A stretch of DNA of 64,000 bases from assembly GCF_000382125.1 (NCBI RefSeq), contig NZ_KB907550.1, positions 1-64,000 on the forward strand, written 5' to 3'. The notes under the pieces are model-generated. The model saw only the letters and a list, made by a program, of their open reading frames with translations, did not search any database and was not told the origin of the DNA. The stretch comes from Eudoraea adriatica DSM 19308. GTDB lineage: Bacteria > Bacteroidota > Bacteroidia > Flavobacteriales > Flavobacteriaceae. The number at the start of each line of letters is the position of its first letter. The stretch's first letter is position 1. Of the stretch, positions 23,641-32,677 are shown one piece after another. Made by a program: the position numbers and the translations under genes.

Positions 23641-26600
23641 ATGAAACTAACGTCTGAACAAGAACAACAATTAAACCTGGTTTACGAAACTTATTGGGCC
23701 CAGTATTTGAAAGGCAATGTTCAGGCCATGGAAGTTTTACTCGATGAATCCTATACGCAGGTTGGTAGTGCAGAAAGTGAGGTATTTACAACAAAAAAAC
23801 AAGCTGTTCAATTTTTAAAGGATACCATCGATGAAGTAGCCGGAAAGCTCGAAATGCGCAACCGCAGCATACAAAAGGAGCAGCAAGATGCAATAGTGAT
23901 AGTCCATGAGCGCTGCGATCTCTATGTATTTGATGGGCAGCAATGGGTCTTCTATTCCAAATTCAGAGCCACGACCCTATTGACTGAAAGAAAAGATGGA
24001 TGGAAAATTATACATCAGCATTCTTCTTTCCCTGATTCAAAAACCGAGGAAGGCCAGAATGTGGCCATTGATAAAATAGCTGAAGAGAACAGGGAATTGC
24101 GCGAGGCAGTAAAAAGACGCACTGTAGAATTGGAGCAAAAAAACAAGGAACTAGCTGTAGAGGCATCACTGGAAAGGGTAAGGGCCCGTGCTATGGCTAT
24201 GCAGAACTCTGATGAGTTATCCGAATTGGTGGATACTGTTTTTAAAGAATTGACAAAATTGGATTTGGCGCTTTCGTGGTGTATGATCAATATTATTGAT
24301 GAACCTTCGATGTCTAATATGGTTTGGGGGGCAAATCCGGAGATAGGGAAAGCACCTGAGTCGTATCATATGTTGTTTGAGGACTATCGCTTTCATCACG
24401 AAATGTTTAGGGCGTGGAAAGAAAAGAAGGATAAATGGGTTTTTGTTTTAAAAGGTAATGAAAAAGAAACCTATGATGATTATTTATTCACCCAAACAGA
24501 ATTCAGAAGAGTACCTAAACCGGTACAGAAAGAAATGCGTGCAACAAAACAATATGTTGCTTCTTTTACATTCAGCAATTTTGGAGGATTACAAACTGTT
24601 GGCGAAGAACCATTGTCCGATGAGAGCCTTGATATTCTAAGTCGTTTTGGAAAAGTGTTCGACCTCACCTATACCAGATTTAATGATCTGAAACAAGCAG
24701 AAGCCCAAGCCAGAGAAGCACAGATAGAAGCAAGCTTGGAAAGAGTCAGGTCCAGATCAATGGCAATGTATGAAGCAAATGAATTGGCAGATACAGCTAT
24801 GTTGCTATTTGAACAGGTAACAGAACTGGGAATTGTCCTTCGAAGTTGTGGCTTTCTGATCATGGATGATGAACATGAAATTATGGAAGACTGGAGTGCA
24901 AATGTAGACGAACATGGAAAGTCAACCATCGTGACAGGAACACTTGGTTTTAACCAGCATCCATTGATTTCAGAAGTGGCAGAGACATGGCGCAAAGGTG
25001 AGCCATATTTTATAGGTGGTATACATGGTAAAGACCTTCAGAAATATTACAAGGCGGTTACTTCTCAAGAGTCTATCAGTAAAGCAGTGAAAAGGAAAGT
25101 GTTGACAAAAGTAACTTCTGAATACACAAATAGCTTTTATTTTGAATACGGCATGATGTATGTGCTCACTCCCGAACCCATAACCGACCATGAGATCAAT
25201 GTGTTAATTCGTTTTGCAAAGGTTTTTAAATTGACCTATCGTCGTTTTCTCGACATTCAAAAAGCAGAAGCGCAGGCCAGGGAGGCGCAGATTGAGACGG
25301 CCCTGGAACGCATAAGGGCACGGGCGCTTGCTATGCATACTTCTGAAGAGCTTATCGATGTGGCCAATGTTTTGCGGGAACAAATGGGTATGCTTGGTCA
25401 GCCCGAATTAGAAGCCTCTGTGATCGAACTCTACGAAGTTGATGATCAGCTTATCGAATCATGGTACTCTTTTCGGCCGGTCAGTAATTTGGCTGGAAAT
25501 ATAATTTCAGGAACATCGTATTTTCCTAAAGGAGCGTGCTTATTGCTTAGCGAAATGTTAGAGATGTATCATTCATCCTTAAATGAATATACATTGACGG
25601 CTTCAGGGGAAAAGTTAGAGGAGTGGATAAATGTATTAATCCAGGGATCCCCTGAAATTGTCCAGTACATGAATCAGGAAGATTCCACCCCTGAAACAAT
25701 GTATTATCATTTTTCAGATTTTTCCGGAGGGTCGCTTTGTATGACGTCCGGCATAGAACCATCCAATGAAGCAAAGAATCTTCAACGTAGGGCTGCATCA
25801 GTGTTTGATTTAGCTTATCGCCGCTTCCTTGACCTGCAGAAAGCAGAAGCTCAGGCACGGGAAGCACAAATTGAAGCCGCACTGGAGAGGGTAAGATCTA
25901 AGACCATGGCTATGCATAATAGCCAGGAAGTAGGAGAAACGGTTGTTACTTTGTTTGATGAAGTGATGAAGCTGGGTATTGACCAATCTATTCGTTGTGG
26001 AATAGGGATTCTTGAAGGAAATGAGCGAATGGAAACATGGTCTGCAAATTATTCGCCCAGTGGTAAAATTGATTTAAAAACAGGGATGCTAAATATGACC
26101 ATACATCCCATGTTAGTAGGGCTTAAAAAAGCATGGAAAAGTAAAAAGAAAAGCTATTCTTACGATTTTATTGGTAAGGATGTTATTAAATATTATACGG
26201 CACTTAATAAAGAACCCGAATATCCATTTAATGCAGATTTAAAAACACTGCCGGATAAAGTATATCACAATAGTTTCTTCTATTCTTCAGGTATTCTTTT
26301 TGCCTTTACCGAGAACCCTATTTCAAAAGAAGGGGCTAAAGTATTAAATAGATTTGCTAAGGTTTTTGGACAGACCTACAGGAGGTACTTAGATCTGCAA
26401 AAAGCTGAGGAACAGGCTCGGGAAGCTACTATTGAGAGTGCTTTAGAAAGAGTACGGGCAAGTTCTATGGCTATGCATAGAAGTGAAGACCTTCCTGAAA
26501 CCGCTGAGGTTCTATTTGAACAATTTGCATTATTGGGCAATATCCCCGACCGAATGAGCATTGGCATCTATAAGGAAGAAAAAAACCTGCTGGATTTATG

Positions 26601-29466
26601 GGTTACGGATCAAATTGGAGGCCAACTAAACCATCGATATGTACTTAAGATGGATGAGGCTACGACCGTTTCTAAAACATATAAAGCATGGAAAGAAGGT
26701 AAAGATTCTGTTGTAATTGACCTGTCGGGCCAAAGCCTGAAAAAATGGCTAAACTATATTAAGCAACAGGTGAAGTTGCCTATAGACCTTTCCAATATTA
26801 AGGGGAGAAGGGTACAGCAGGCAGCTTTTTTCTCGGAAGGATTTCTTCTTTTCACAACAAATGAACCTGTTGCAGATGAGATCATGCAGTTATTGATCCG
26901 TTTTGCCAGGGTATTTGACCAGACCTATAGGCGCTTTCTGGACCTTCAAAAAGCGGAGGCTCAGGCCAGGGAGGCCCAGATAGAAGCTGCTTTGGAAAGG
27001 GTGCGTGCAGCATCTATGGCAATGCATAAAACTGATGAACTTGCTCAGGTGGTATTGGTTCTTTTTCAGCAATTTTCTGAATTGGAACTGGATTTCTATC
27101 AAGTTTGGATCAATATATTTTTTATTGAAGAGGGGTATTCAAATTGCTGGTTTTCTCCCGTAGAAGGGGTTATAGAAGAAGTTTATACAGCCAGAATACC
27201 GCTTGCACCTTTTGAAGAATCTTCCATAATGAGCTGGAGAGCAGGAGAAGAATTTTCATACCTATCCTGGAGAGGTCTGAAGGAAGTAGATGAAATTTCG
27301 AAATCTCTTAGTGAAATGACTGGTCATGAAAGTTTTATTAGAATCCAGAAAAAGAAGAGAATGGATCGTATGGAAATTGTTGACTCCAATCATAAATATG
27401 GTGTTTTGGCAATGGCAAAGAATAATGATATCACAGATAATGATCGAATTATATTAAAGCGCTTTTCCAAAGTTTTCGAACAAACCTATACCCGTTTTCT
27501 CGATCTTCAAAATGCCGAAGCACAGGCCAGGGAGGCACAGATAGAGGTGGCCCTGGAAAGGGTGAGGTCTCGGGCTATGGCGATGCACCATACCGATGAA
27601 CTTACGGATGTATTGGGTGTTTTGTTTGACCAGTTCGATTTTTTAGGGATCAACCCGGTGCTTACCCATCTCACCTTATTCGATGAAGCCAATGAGACCT
27701 TCACTTTGCGGATCACAACCGGGGGAAAGAATCGCGTTATTGCAGAGCAATTGATAGATGTGAATGCAGTGGAAAGCTGGAAGACGTCCTTTGACAACTG
27801 GAAAAAAAGTGACCTGCATGCCGTGGATTGTATTGATTACCCCCCGGAAATATTGCCTGCCGTGTGGGAGTTGCTCGATGAAGTTATGAGTGCCCTTCCG
27901 GAAGAACACAAAATAGTTCCTGAGGATTTTCCGAATGGTTTCTATACTACCCAGGGACACTGCAAATATGGTTTCATTGGCTTTAACCATTCCAGAAGGG
28001 CTACGGAAGAGGAAAAGGATATCGTCGTTCGTTTTGCAAAAGAATTTGGGCGTTTGTACCAGCGTTTCCTGGATTTGCAACAGGCGGAAAAAAGGGCAAA
28101 AGATGCCCTTAAGCAGGCTTCGCTCGATAGGGTCCGAGGTCAAATTGCAAGTATGCGTACAGCAGCCGATCTGGAACGCATTACCCCTCTGGTCTGGAAT
28201 GAACTCAAAGTACTCGGGGTGCCATTTATTCGATGCGGGGTTTTTATTATTGACGAAAAAACTAAAATGGTCGAGGTCTATCTGTCGGCACCAGACGGCC
28301 ATTCACTTGGCGTTTTGCACCTCCAATTTAGGGCAAATACTCTGATTGCGAATATGGTTGCCAATTGGCGGAAAGGAAATATTTTTAAAGAACATTGGAA
28401 CCGGGAAGAATTTATAAGCTGGACAGGGTCTTTGATGCAAGAGGGACAAATCTCGGATAAAAGTACCTATCAGGGAGCAGCAAATCCACCAGAGTCATTA
28501 AATCTTCATTTTATTCCTTTCACGCAGGGGATGCTATATGTTGGTAGCGAGGACCCCTTGAATAACGAGCAGATTGAATTGGTACAATCATTGGCAGAAG
28601 CATTTTCGATTGCTTATGCCCGGTATGAGGATTTCACAAAATTAGAAAAAGCGAAACTAAGTGTGGAAACCACTTTGTCCGAATTAAAAGCCACCCAGAC
28701 ACAGTTGGTGCAATCTGAAAAAATGGCATCACTCGGAGAACTAACGGCAGGGATAGCGCATGAGATCCAAAACCCATTGAACTTTGTCAATAACTTCTCA
28801 GAGGTAAGTGCTGAACTCATTGAGGAGATGCATGAGGAATTGCAGAAAGGCGACCTGAAGGAAGCCCTGGCCATAGCTGAAGACGTCAAACAAAACCTGG
28901 ATAAGATAACACACCACGGTAAACGGGCCGATGGAATCGTAAAAGGCATGTTGCAACATAGCCGTAGTAGCAGTGGCCAGAAAGAACCTACAGATATCAA
29001 TGTCCTGGCAGATGAATATCTGCGGCTGGCATATCATGGTTTAAGGGCCAAGGACAAAACCTTCAACGCTACCATAAAAACCGATTTTGACGAAAGGATG
29101 GTTACGATCAATGTTATTTCTCAGGATATTGGAAGGGTGATACTCAATTTAATTACCAACGCATTTTATGCTGTTTCCGAGAGAAAAAAACAACAGCCAA
29201 ATGGATTTGAACCAACAGTTTCAGTAAGTACAAAAAAGAAAGGGGATCAGATTTTTATTTCGGTAAAAGATAATGGCAATGGCATCCCCGATTCGGCACT
29301 AAAAAAAATATTTCAGCCCTTTTTTACGACCAAACCCACCGGGCAGGGAACAGGATTAGGATTATCCTTATCTTATGATATTGTAAAAGCACATGGGGGT
29401 GAACTAAGAGTGGAGACTAAAGAAGGACAGGGGACTACCTTTAAGGTACAGTTGCCGATGGTGTGA
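23641..29466 (+). CDS. giant soluble hybrid sensor histidine kinase with eight GAF-like repeats
   Basis: This 1941-residue protein has an N-terminal NTF2/SnoaL-like domain (about 1-135, 'YWAQYLKGNVQAMEVLLDESY' through 'DGWKIIHQHSS') and a coiled coil. Eight tandem units of about 185-190 residues follow. Each opens with a helical linker of the type QKAEAQAREAQIEAALERVR then AMAMH.S.EL, and ends with an F.FTYRRFLDLQ-type helix. The units look GAF-like. The C-terminus is a histidine kinase: EKMASLGELTAGIAHEIQNPL with phospho-acceptor His1707, N-box Asn1840, G1 box DNGNGIPD (D1877) and GTGLGL. No signal peptide or transmembrane segment is seen, so it is cytosolic. It lies 44 bp upstream of two response-regulator genes, its likely partners. 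Ligands of the repeats are unknown. Confidence 0.87.
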   Translation: MKLTSEQEQQLNLVYETYWAQYLKGNVQAMEVLLDESYTQVGSAESEVFTTKKQAVQFLKDTIDEVAGKLEMRNRSIQKEQQDAIVIVHERCDLYVFDGQQWVFYSKFRATTLLTERKDGWKIIHQHSSFPDSKTEEGQNVAIDKIAEENRELREAVKRRTVELEQKNKELAVEASLERVRARAMAMQNSDELSELVDTVFKELTKLDLALSWCMINIIDEPSMSNMVWGANPEIGKAPESYHMLFEDYRFHHEMFRAWKEKKDKWVFVLKGNEKETYDDYLFTQTEFRRVPKPVQKEMRATKQYVASFTFSNFGGLQTVGEEPLSDESLDILSRFGKVFDLTYTRFNDLKQAEAQAREAQIEASLERVRSRSMAMYEANELADTAMLLFEQVTELGIVLRSCGFLIMDDEHEIMEDWSANVDEHGKSTIVTGTLGFNQHPLISEVAETWRKGEPYFIGGIHGKDLQKYYKAVTSQESISKAVKRKVLTKVTSEYTNSFYFEYGMMYVLTPEPITDHEINVLIRFAKVFKLTYRRFLDIQKAEAQAREAQIETALERIRARALAMHTSEELIDVANVLREQMGMLGQPELEASVIELYEVDDQLIESWYSFRPVSNLAGNIISGTSYFPKGACLLLSEMLEMYHSSLNEYTLTASGEKLEEWINVLIQGSPEIVQYMNQEDSTPETMYYHFSDFSGGSLCMTSGIEPSNEAKNLQRRAASVFDLAYRRFLDLQKAEAQAREAQIEAALERVRSKTMAMHNSQEVGETVVTLFDEVMKLGIDQSIRCGIGILEGNERMETWSANYSPSGKIDLKTGMLNMTIHPMLVGLKKAWKSKKKSYSYDFIGKDVIKYYTALNKEPEYPFNADLKTLPDKVYHNSFFYSSGILFAFTENPISKEGAKVLNRFAKVFGQTYRRYLDLQKAEEQAREATIESALERVRASSMAMHRSEDLPETAEVLFEQFALLGNIPDRMSIGIYKEEKNLLDLWVTDQIGGQLNHRYVLKMDEATTVSKTYKAWKEGKDSVVIDLSGQSLKKWLNYIKQQVKLPIDLSNIKGRRVQQAAFFSEGFLLFTTNEPVADEIMQLLIRFARVFDQTYRRFLDLQKAEAQAREAQIEAALERVRAASMAMHKTDELAQVVLVLFQQFSELELDFYQVWINIFFIEEGYSNCWFSPVEGVIEEVYTARIPLAPFEESSIMSWRAGEEFSYLSWRGLKEVDEISKSLSEMTGHESFIRIQKKKRMDRMEIVDSNHKYGVLAMAKNNDITDNDRIILKRFSKVFEQTYTRFLDLQNAEAQAREAQIEVALERVRSRAMAMHHTDELTDVLGVLFDQFDFLGINPVLTHLTLFDEANETFTLRITTGGKNRVIAEQLIDVNAVESWKTSFDNWKKSDLHAVDCIDYPPEILPAVWELLDEVMSALPEEHKIVPEDFPNGFYTTQGHCKYGFIGFNHSRRATEEEKDIVVRFAKEFGRLYQRFLDLQQAEKRAKDALKQASLDRVRGQIASMRTAADLERITPLVWNELKVLGVPFIRCGVFIIDEKTKMVEVYLSAPDGHSLGVLHLQFRANTLIANMVANWRKGNIFKEHWNREEFISWTGSLMQEGQISDKSTYQGAANPPESLNLHFIPFTQGMLYVGSEDPLNNEQIELVQSLAEAFSIAYARYEDFTKLEKAKLSVETTLSELKATQTQLVQSEKMASLGELTAGIAHEIQNPLNFVNNFSEVSAELIEEMHEELQKGDLKEALAIAEDVKQNLDKITHHGKRADGIVKGMLQHSRSSSGQKEPTDINVLADEYLRLAYHGLRAKDKTFNATIKTDFDERMVTINVISQDIGRVILNLITNAFYAVSERKKQQPNGFEPTVSVSTKKKGDQIFISVKDNGNGIPDSALKKIFQPFFTTKPTGQGTGLGLSLSYDIVKAHGGELRVETKEGQGTTFKVQLPMV
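24109..28620 (+). repeat. eightfold internal coding repeat of about 560 bp
   Basis: Linker motifs (AEAQAREAQIE..LERVR) recur at about 24133, 24688, 25255, 25828, 26389, 26941, 27501 and 28070, that is at residues about 165, 350, 539, 730, 917, 1101, 1287 and 1477 of the kinase. The linkers are well conserved at protein level and partly at DNA level, while the sensor cores between them have diverged. The first and last linkers are the most divergent. This fits growth by tandem duplication of an internal unit. Confidence 0.85.
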
Positions 29467-29510
29467 ATAGGAGCAGAGTAAAAAAATATGGATAAAATAG
29501 TATAACATAG

Positions 29511-29885
29511 ATGAAAATACTGGTAGTAGACGATGAAAGAGATATAAAAACTCTTTTTGAGCAACGATTCCGAAAGGAAATCCGCAACGGAGATATGTTC
29601 TTTGTATTTGCTTTTTCAGGAGAAGAAGCTGTAAAAATTCTGGGAACCATGGAACAGGAGGCTGTACTGATCTTATCGGATATAAATATGCCGGGGATGA
29701 GCGGACTGGAATTGCTGGAGTATATCAAGACAAAGTACATTAAGCCACCCCCAATAGTAATGATGATCACGGCCTATGGGGATAGGGACAATTATGAATC
29801 GTCCAAAAGGTTGGGGGCAGACGATTTTTTGACCAAACCTTTGGAATTTGGTATCTTAAAAGAAAAATTGAAAGCAATATTATGA
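29511..29885 (+). CDS. stand-alone receiver-domain response regulator
   Basis: This 124-residue single receiver domain has the acidic pocket VVDDE (D7, D8), phospho-acceptor D57 in [14 protein letters not shown]87 in MMITAYG and K109 in FLTKPL. There is no output domain, so it acts as a CheY/Spo0F-like relay. It lies 44 bp after the kinase, and its stop codon overlaps the next gene's start in ATGA. It is therefore co-translated with the receiver-cyclase and probably shuttles or competes for phosphate from the same kinase. Confidence 0.93.
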   Translation: MKILVVDDERDIKTLFEQRFRKEIRNGDMFFVFAFSGEEAVKILGTMEQEAVLILSDINMPGMSGLELLEYIKTKYIKPPPIVMMITAYGDRDNYESSKRLGADDFLTKPLEFGILKEKLKAIL

Positions 29886-30925
29886 CCTCAAAAATACTGG
29901 TAGTGGATGATGAGACGGATCTGGAAGTACTCATCAAACAAAAATTCCGAAAGCAAATACGGCAGAACGAATATGAATTTGTATTTGCGATCAATGGCAT
30001 TGATGCCCTGGAGAAACTAGACAGCCATCCCAACATGGATCTGGTCTTGAGTGATATTAATATGCCGGAAATGGACGGCCTTACCTTGCTCACAAAACTA
30101 AACGAGCTAAACCCCCTGTTAAAATCAGTTATGGTATCTGCCTATGGCGACATGGAAAATATCCGTACGGCGATGAACCGCGGGGCTTTCGATTTTATTA
30201 CCAAGCCAATCAATTTTGAAGACCTTACTATTACGGTGGAAAAAACATTAAAACACGTAAGACAAATTAAAGAGACCTTAAAAGCAATTAAGGAAAACAA
30301 TATTCTAAAAATGTATGTGGATGAAAACGTACTAAACTTTATGGGTAGCAAGGAGTACGAATCTACCATTATGGCCAATGAAAATATTGAGGCCACTGTA
30401 ATGTTCATTGATGTTTGCGGTTTTACTGCTATTAGTGAGAGCACCCCGGCCGATGTAGTGGTGAATATGCTGAACACCTATTTTGATATGATGGTAAAAG
30501 AAATTATTGCGCAGCAGGGCTATGTAGATAAGTTTATCGGTGATGCTGTTATGGCCGTATTCAGAGGAGAATATCACCTGGACAGGGCCATTGATGCGGC
30601 ATTGGGGGTACGACAGCAAACCAACAAGCTTCCTAAACCTGAAGGCATCCCAAATTATACGCCTAAAGTATCTATCGGCATCAAAAGCGGTGAGATGGTG
30701 TCCGGGAACATTGGTTCATCGAGTTTAAAAAGATTGGACTATACGGTAATAGGGGATACAGTAAATACTGCAGCCCGCTTGCAGGCTTCTGCCGGTGAAA
30801 ACCAAATCATTATTTCAGAGAGCTGTTATGAGGGAGTAAAGGAATCTTTCCATTGCAAAAAAGTGGGTAGTATTAACATAAAAAATAAAGCGGCTCCAAT
30901 CACTGTATATGAAGTTTTGGAATAA
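29882..30925 (+). CDS. receiver domain fused to class III adenylate cyclase
   Basis: This 347-residue protein has an N-terminal receiver (1-125; D58 in [14 protein letters not shown]108 in FITKPI), a helical linker (125-165) and a class III cyclase homology domain (about 168-347). Metal-binding Asp are D177 ([11 protein letters not shown]) and D221 ([10 protein letters not shown]). Substrate-specifying residues are K217 and T288 (DYTVIGD), the Lys/Thr combination of adenylate rather than guanylate cyclases. N295 and R299 (NTAAR) are the transition-state residues. All key residues are present, so it should make cAMP in a phosphorylation-controlled way. It is translationally coupled to the receiver upstream. 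Confidence 0.93.
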   Translation: MTSKILVVDDETDLEVLIKQKFRKQIRQNEYEFVFAINGIDALEKLDSHPNMDLVLSDINMPEMDGLTLLTKLNELNPLLKSVMVSAYGDMENIRTAMNRGAFDFITKPINFEDLTITVEKTLKHVRQIKETLKAIKENNILKMYVDENVLNFMGSKEYESTIMANENIEATVMFIDVCGFTAISESTPADVVVNMLNTYFDMMVKEIIAQQGYVDKFIGDAVMAVFRGEYHLDRAIDAALGVRQQTNKLPKPEGIPNYTPKVSIGIKSGEMVSGNIGSSSLKRLDYTVIGDTVNTAARLQASAGENQIIISESCYEGVKESFHCKKVGSINIKNKAAPITVYEVLE

Positions 30926-30969
30926 CAAATTAATTTAAAACTACAGGCTTAAACAGCAGATAATGCCAT

Positions 30970-31003
30970 TGATTTAAATTTCCGAAATCTTCTTTACCTT
31001 AGC
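30970..31003 (+). promoter_or_regulatory. candidate promoter for moaE-moaC
   Basis: TTG near 30970 followed at about 20 bp by TACCTTAG (close to TAnnTTTG) lies shortly upstream of moaE and is the only promoter-like element in the 96-bp gap. Confidence 0.4.
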
Positions 31004-31021
31004 ACAAAACTAAAATGCCTT

Positions 31022-31465
31022 ATGGAAAAACAAAAGGTTAAAAACGTGTTTGTACAGGGGGCTATAACACCTGATTTTATTGCTAAATCCATTGCGCATC
31101 ACCAGTCTAAGACCCAGATTGGCGCCCACGATATTTTTTTAGGACAGGTAAGGGCAGACCAAATTGATGGAAAAAAGGTTGAGGCAATTGAGTATTCTGC
31201 CTATGAAGAAATGGCCAACCTCAAATTTCACGAGATCAGGGAGGCAGCATTTAAACGTTTTGACCTGAGTTGCATGCACATATACCACAGCAAGGGGATT
31301 GTTAAAACAGGTGAAATTTGCTTGTTTGTATTTGTTTCCTCACCTCACCGAAAAGAGGTGTTTGAAGCTTTGCATGAAGTTGTGGAGGAAATTAAAGAGC
31401 AGGTTCCGGTTTTTGGAAAAGAATTGTTTGAGGATGATTCCTACCAATGGAAAGTAAACACTTAA
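31022..31465 (+). CDS. moaE: molybdopterin synthase catalytic subunit MoaE
   Basis: This 147-residue protein matches MoaE throughout. It has an N-terminal VFVQGAITPDFIAKSI segment, the GAHDIFLGQVRADQIDGKKVEAIEYSAYEEMA core, the IYHSKGIVKTGEICLFVFVSSPHRKEVFEAL strand-helix and the C-terminal VPVFGKELFEDDSYQWK, with the Lys residues of the active site. MoaE with thiocarboxylated MoaD adds the dithiolene sulfurs to precursor Z in molybdenum cofactor synthesis. It is followed two bases later by moaC. No moaD, moaA or moeA is present here, so the rest of the pathway must be encoded elsewhere. Confidence 0.93.
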   Translation: MEKQKVKNVFVQGAITPDFIAKSIAHHQSKTQIGAHDIFLGQVRADQIDGKKVEAIEYSAYEEMANLKFHEIREAAFKRFDLSCMHIYHSKGIVKTGEICLFVFVSSPHRKEVFEALHEVVEEIKEQVPVFGKELFEDDSYQWKVNT

Positions 31466-31467
31466 AG

Positions 31468-31896
31468 ATGGTAGATATTACACATAAAAAAATCACACTC
31501 AGAACGGCAATTGCCCAGGCAATTGTTCATGTGAGTTCTAAAGATACCATTGAAGCCATTCTGAACAAAACAGTACCAAAGGGTGATGTATTTGCCATGA
31601 GCAAAGCAGCAGGATTGTTGGGGGTAAAAAAGACGTCAGACCTTTTGCCAGACTGCCATCCATTACCTATTGAGTATACAGAAATAGATTACGAAGTGGA
31701 AGGGCTTCAGATCAAAATATTAATTACCGTAAAAACCAATTATAAAACCGGTGTTGAGGTTGAAGCCATGCACGGAGCAAGTATTGTAGCCCTGAATATG
31801 TATGACATGCTAAAGCCAATAGACAAAGGAATTGAAATAAGTTCTATAAAACTATTGGAAAAAACAGGGGGTAAATCTGATATCAGGAATACCTGA
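31468..31896 (+). CDS. moaC: cyclic pyranopterin monophosphate synthase MoaC
   Basis: This 142-residue protein (from ATG 31468, MVDITHKKITLRTA) has the conserved KGDVFAMSKAAGLLGVKKTSDLLPDCHPLPIEY region and the KTGVEVEAMHGASIVALNMYDMLKPIDKGIEI segment ending LLEKTGGKS. MoaC rearranges the GTP-derived intermediate made by MoaA into cyclic pyranopterin monophosphate. An upstream in-frame ATG at 31447 overlaps moaE and adds seven residues before the family's standard MVD start, so 31468 is preferred. It forms a two-gene operon with moaE. Confidence 0.93.
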   Translation: MVDITHKKITLRTAIAQAIVHVSSKDTIEAILNKTVPKGDVFAMSKAAGLLGVKKTSDLLPDCHPLPIEYTEIDYEVEGLQIKILITVKTNYKTGVEVEAMHGASIVALNMYDMLKPIDKGIEISSIKLLEKTGGKSDIRNT

Positions 31897-31901
31897 AAAA
31901 A

Positions 31902-32600
31902 TTAGTTTCTCACTGCCCAGATCTCATACATGGGCCCTCCCTTGCTGTTTTTTCCCTTATGGTGCCAGTCATTGCCTTTTATTTCATAAGTGAAACTGAG
32001 TTTTGCACCTACCCTGGCATTATCTCTGGAAAAATATTGAATGCTTTCAGAATAAATCCCATCCTTTGAAGTGTAAGTACCGCCTCCGGTTCCGGAAAAT
32101 TTAAAAGTTTCCGAATCATAGGCAATCCATTGAAAATGGCCATCCGATAAAAACTTCATTGTTTTACGCGAATTACTTTCTCCCCGTCTTTCCTGACCTT
32201 CATCCGGCCCGCGTGTTGCAAAAAGCCACTTGCCATCCAATGGCTGATTAAATTCCGGGTCTTTCTTAAAAAATAAGTTGTTTTCCCCAGCTAACATCAA
32301 ACCATTTTCAACTACTTCTAAAGGCAATGCAACAGATGTGGTAGTATCCTCTTCATAATTAGAATTAAATTCAAGCTCCACCTTTAAGACTCCGTTCTCT
32401 AAATTGTAAAAACCACCTATGGTCTTTATAAAAGCTGCGGGCGATTCCGAGTAAATCGTATGAATAAAATACGAGTTGTCAATTTTTAGTTCATGGGTAA
32501 GTCCGTTAACACTATCCTGCGCATGATAAACCCCGGCCTGGATCTGGGCCTGCAAAGTTATGACAGAAAATACCGATAAGAAGAGAATAGACCATTTCAT
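31902..32600 (-). CDS. secreted protein of unknown function
   Basis: This 232-residue protein has a signal peptide (MKWSILFLSVFSVITLQAQ, about 1-19). The mature part is predicted mostly beta, with repeated strands such as GVYHAQDSVNGLTHELKIDNSYF, GGFYNLENGVLKVELEFNSN and GGGTYTSKDGIYSESIQYFSRD, reminiscent of a lipocalin-like or DUF-type barrel. It carries the sequence GKWLFATRGPDEGQERRGESNSRKTMKF, common to conserved flavobacterial 'membrane or secreted' proteins as I recall them. No enzymatic motif is seen. It is convergent with moaC, 5 bp apart, and is in a separate transcription unit from tdh. Confidence 0.7.
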   Translation of the reverse strand: MKWSILFLSVFSVITLQAQIQAGVYHAQDSVNGLTHELKIDNSYFIHTIYSESPAAFIKTIGGFYNLENGVLKVELEFNSNYEEDTTTSVALPLEVVENGLMLAGENNLFFKKDPEFNQPLDGKWLFATRGPDEGQERRGESNSRKTMKFLSDGHFQWIAYDSETFKFSGTGGGTYTSKDGIYSESIQYFSRDNARVGAKLSFTYEIKGNDWHHKGKNSKGGPMYEIWAVRN

Positions 32601-32677
32601 AATTCATGTTTTTATAGACTTAAAAATACAGATAATTCCATTGAAATCTGCTATTGGATTCTAAGAATAAAAAAGAT

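Noticed and set aside
27676-28302. 208-codon minus-strand frame inside the giant kinase gene
   Set aside because: The plus-strand frame has clear domain repeats here. The antisense frame has no recognisable motif and is a codon-bias shadow.
31447-31467. Upstream in-frame ATG for moaC
   Set aside because: It overlaps moaE and adds residues before the family's MVD start. ATG 31468, two bases after the moaE stop, is preferred.
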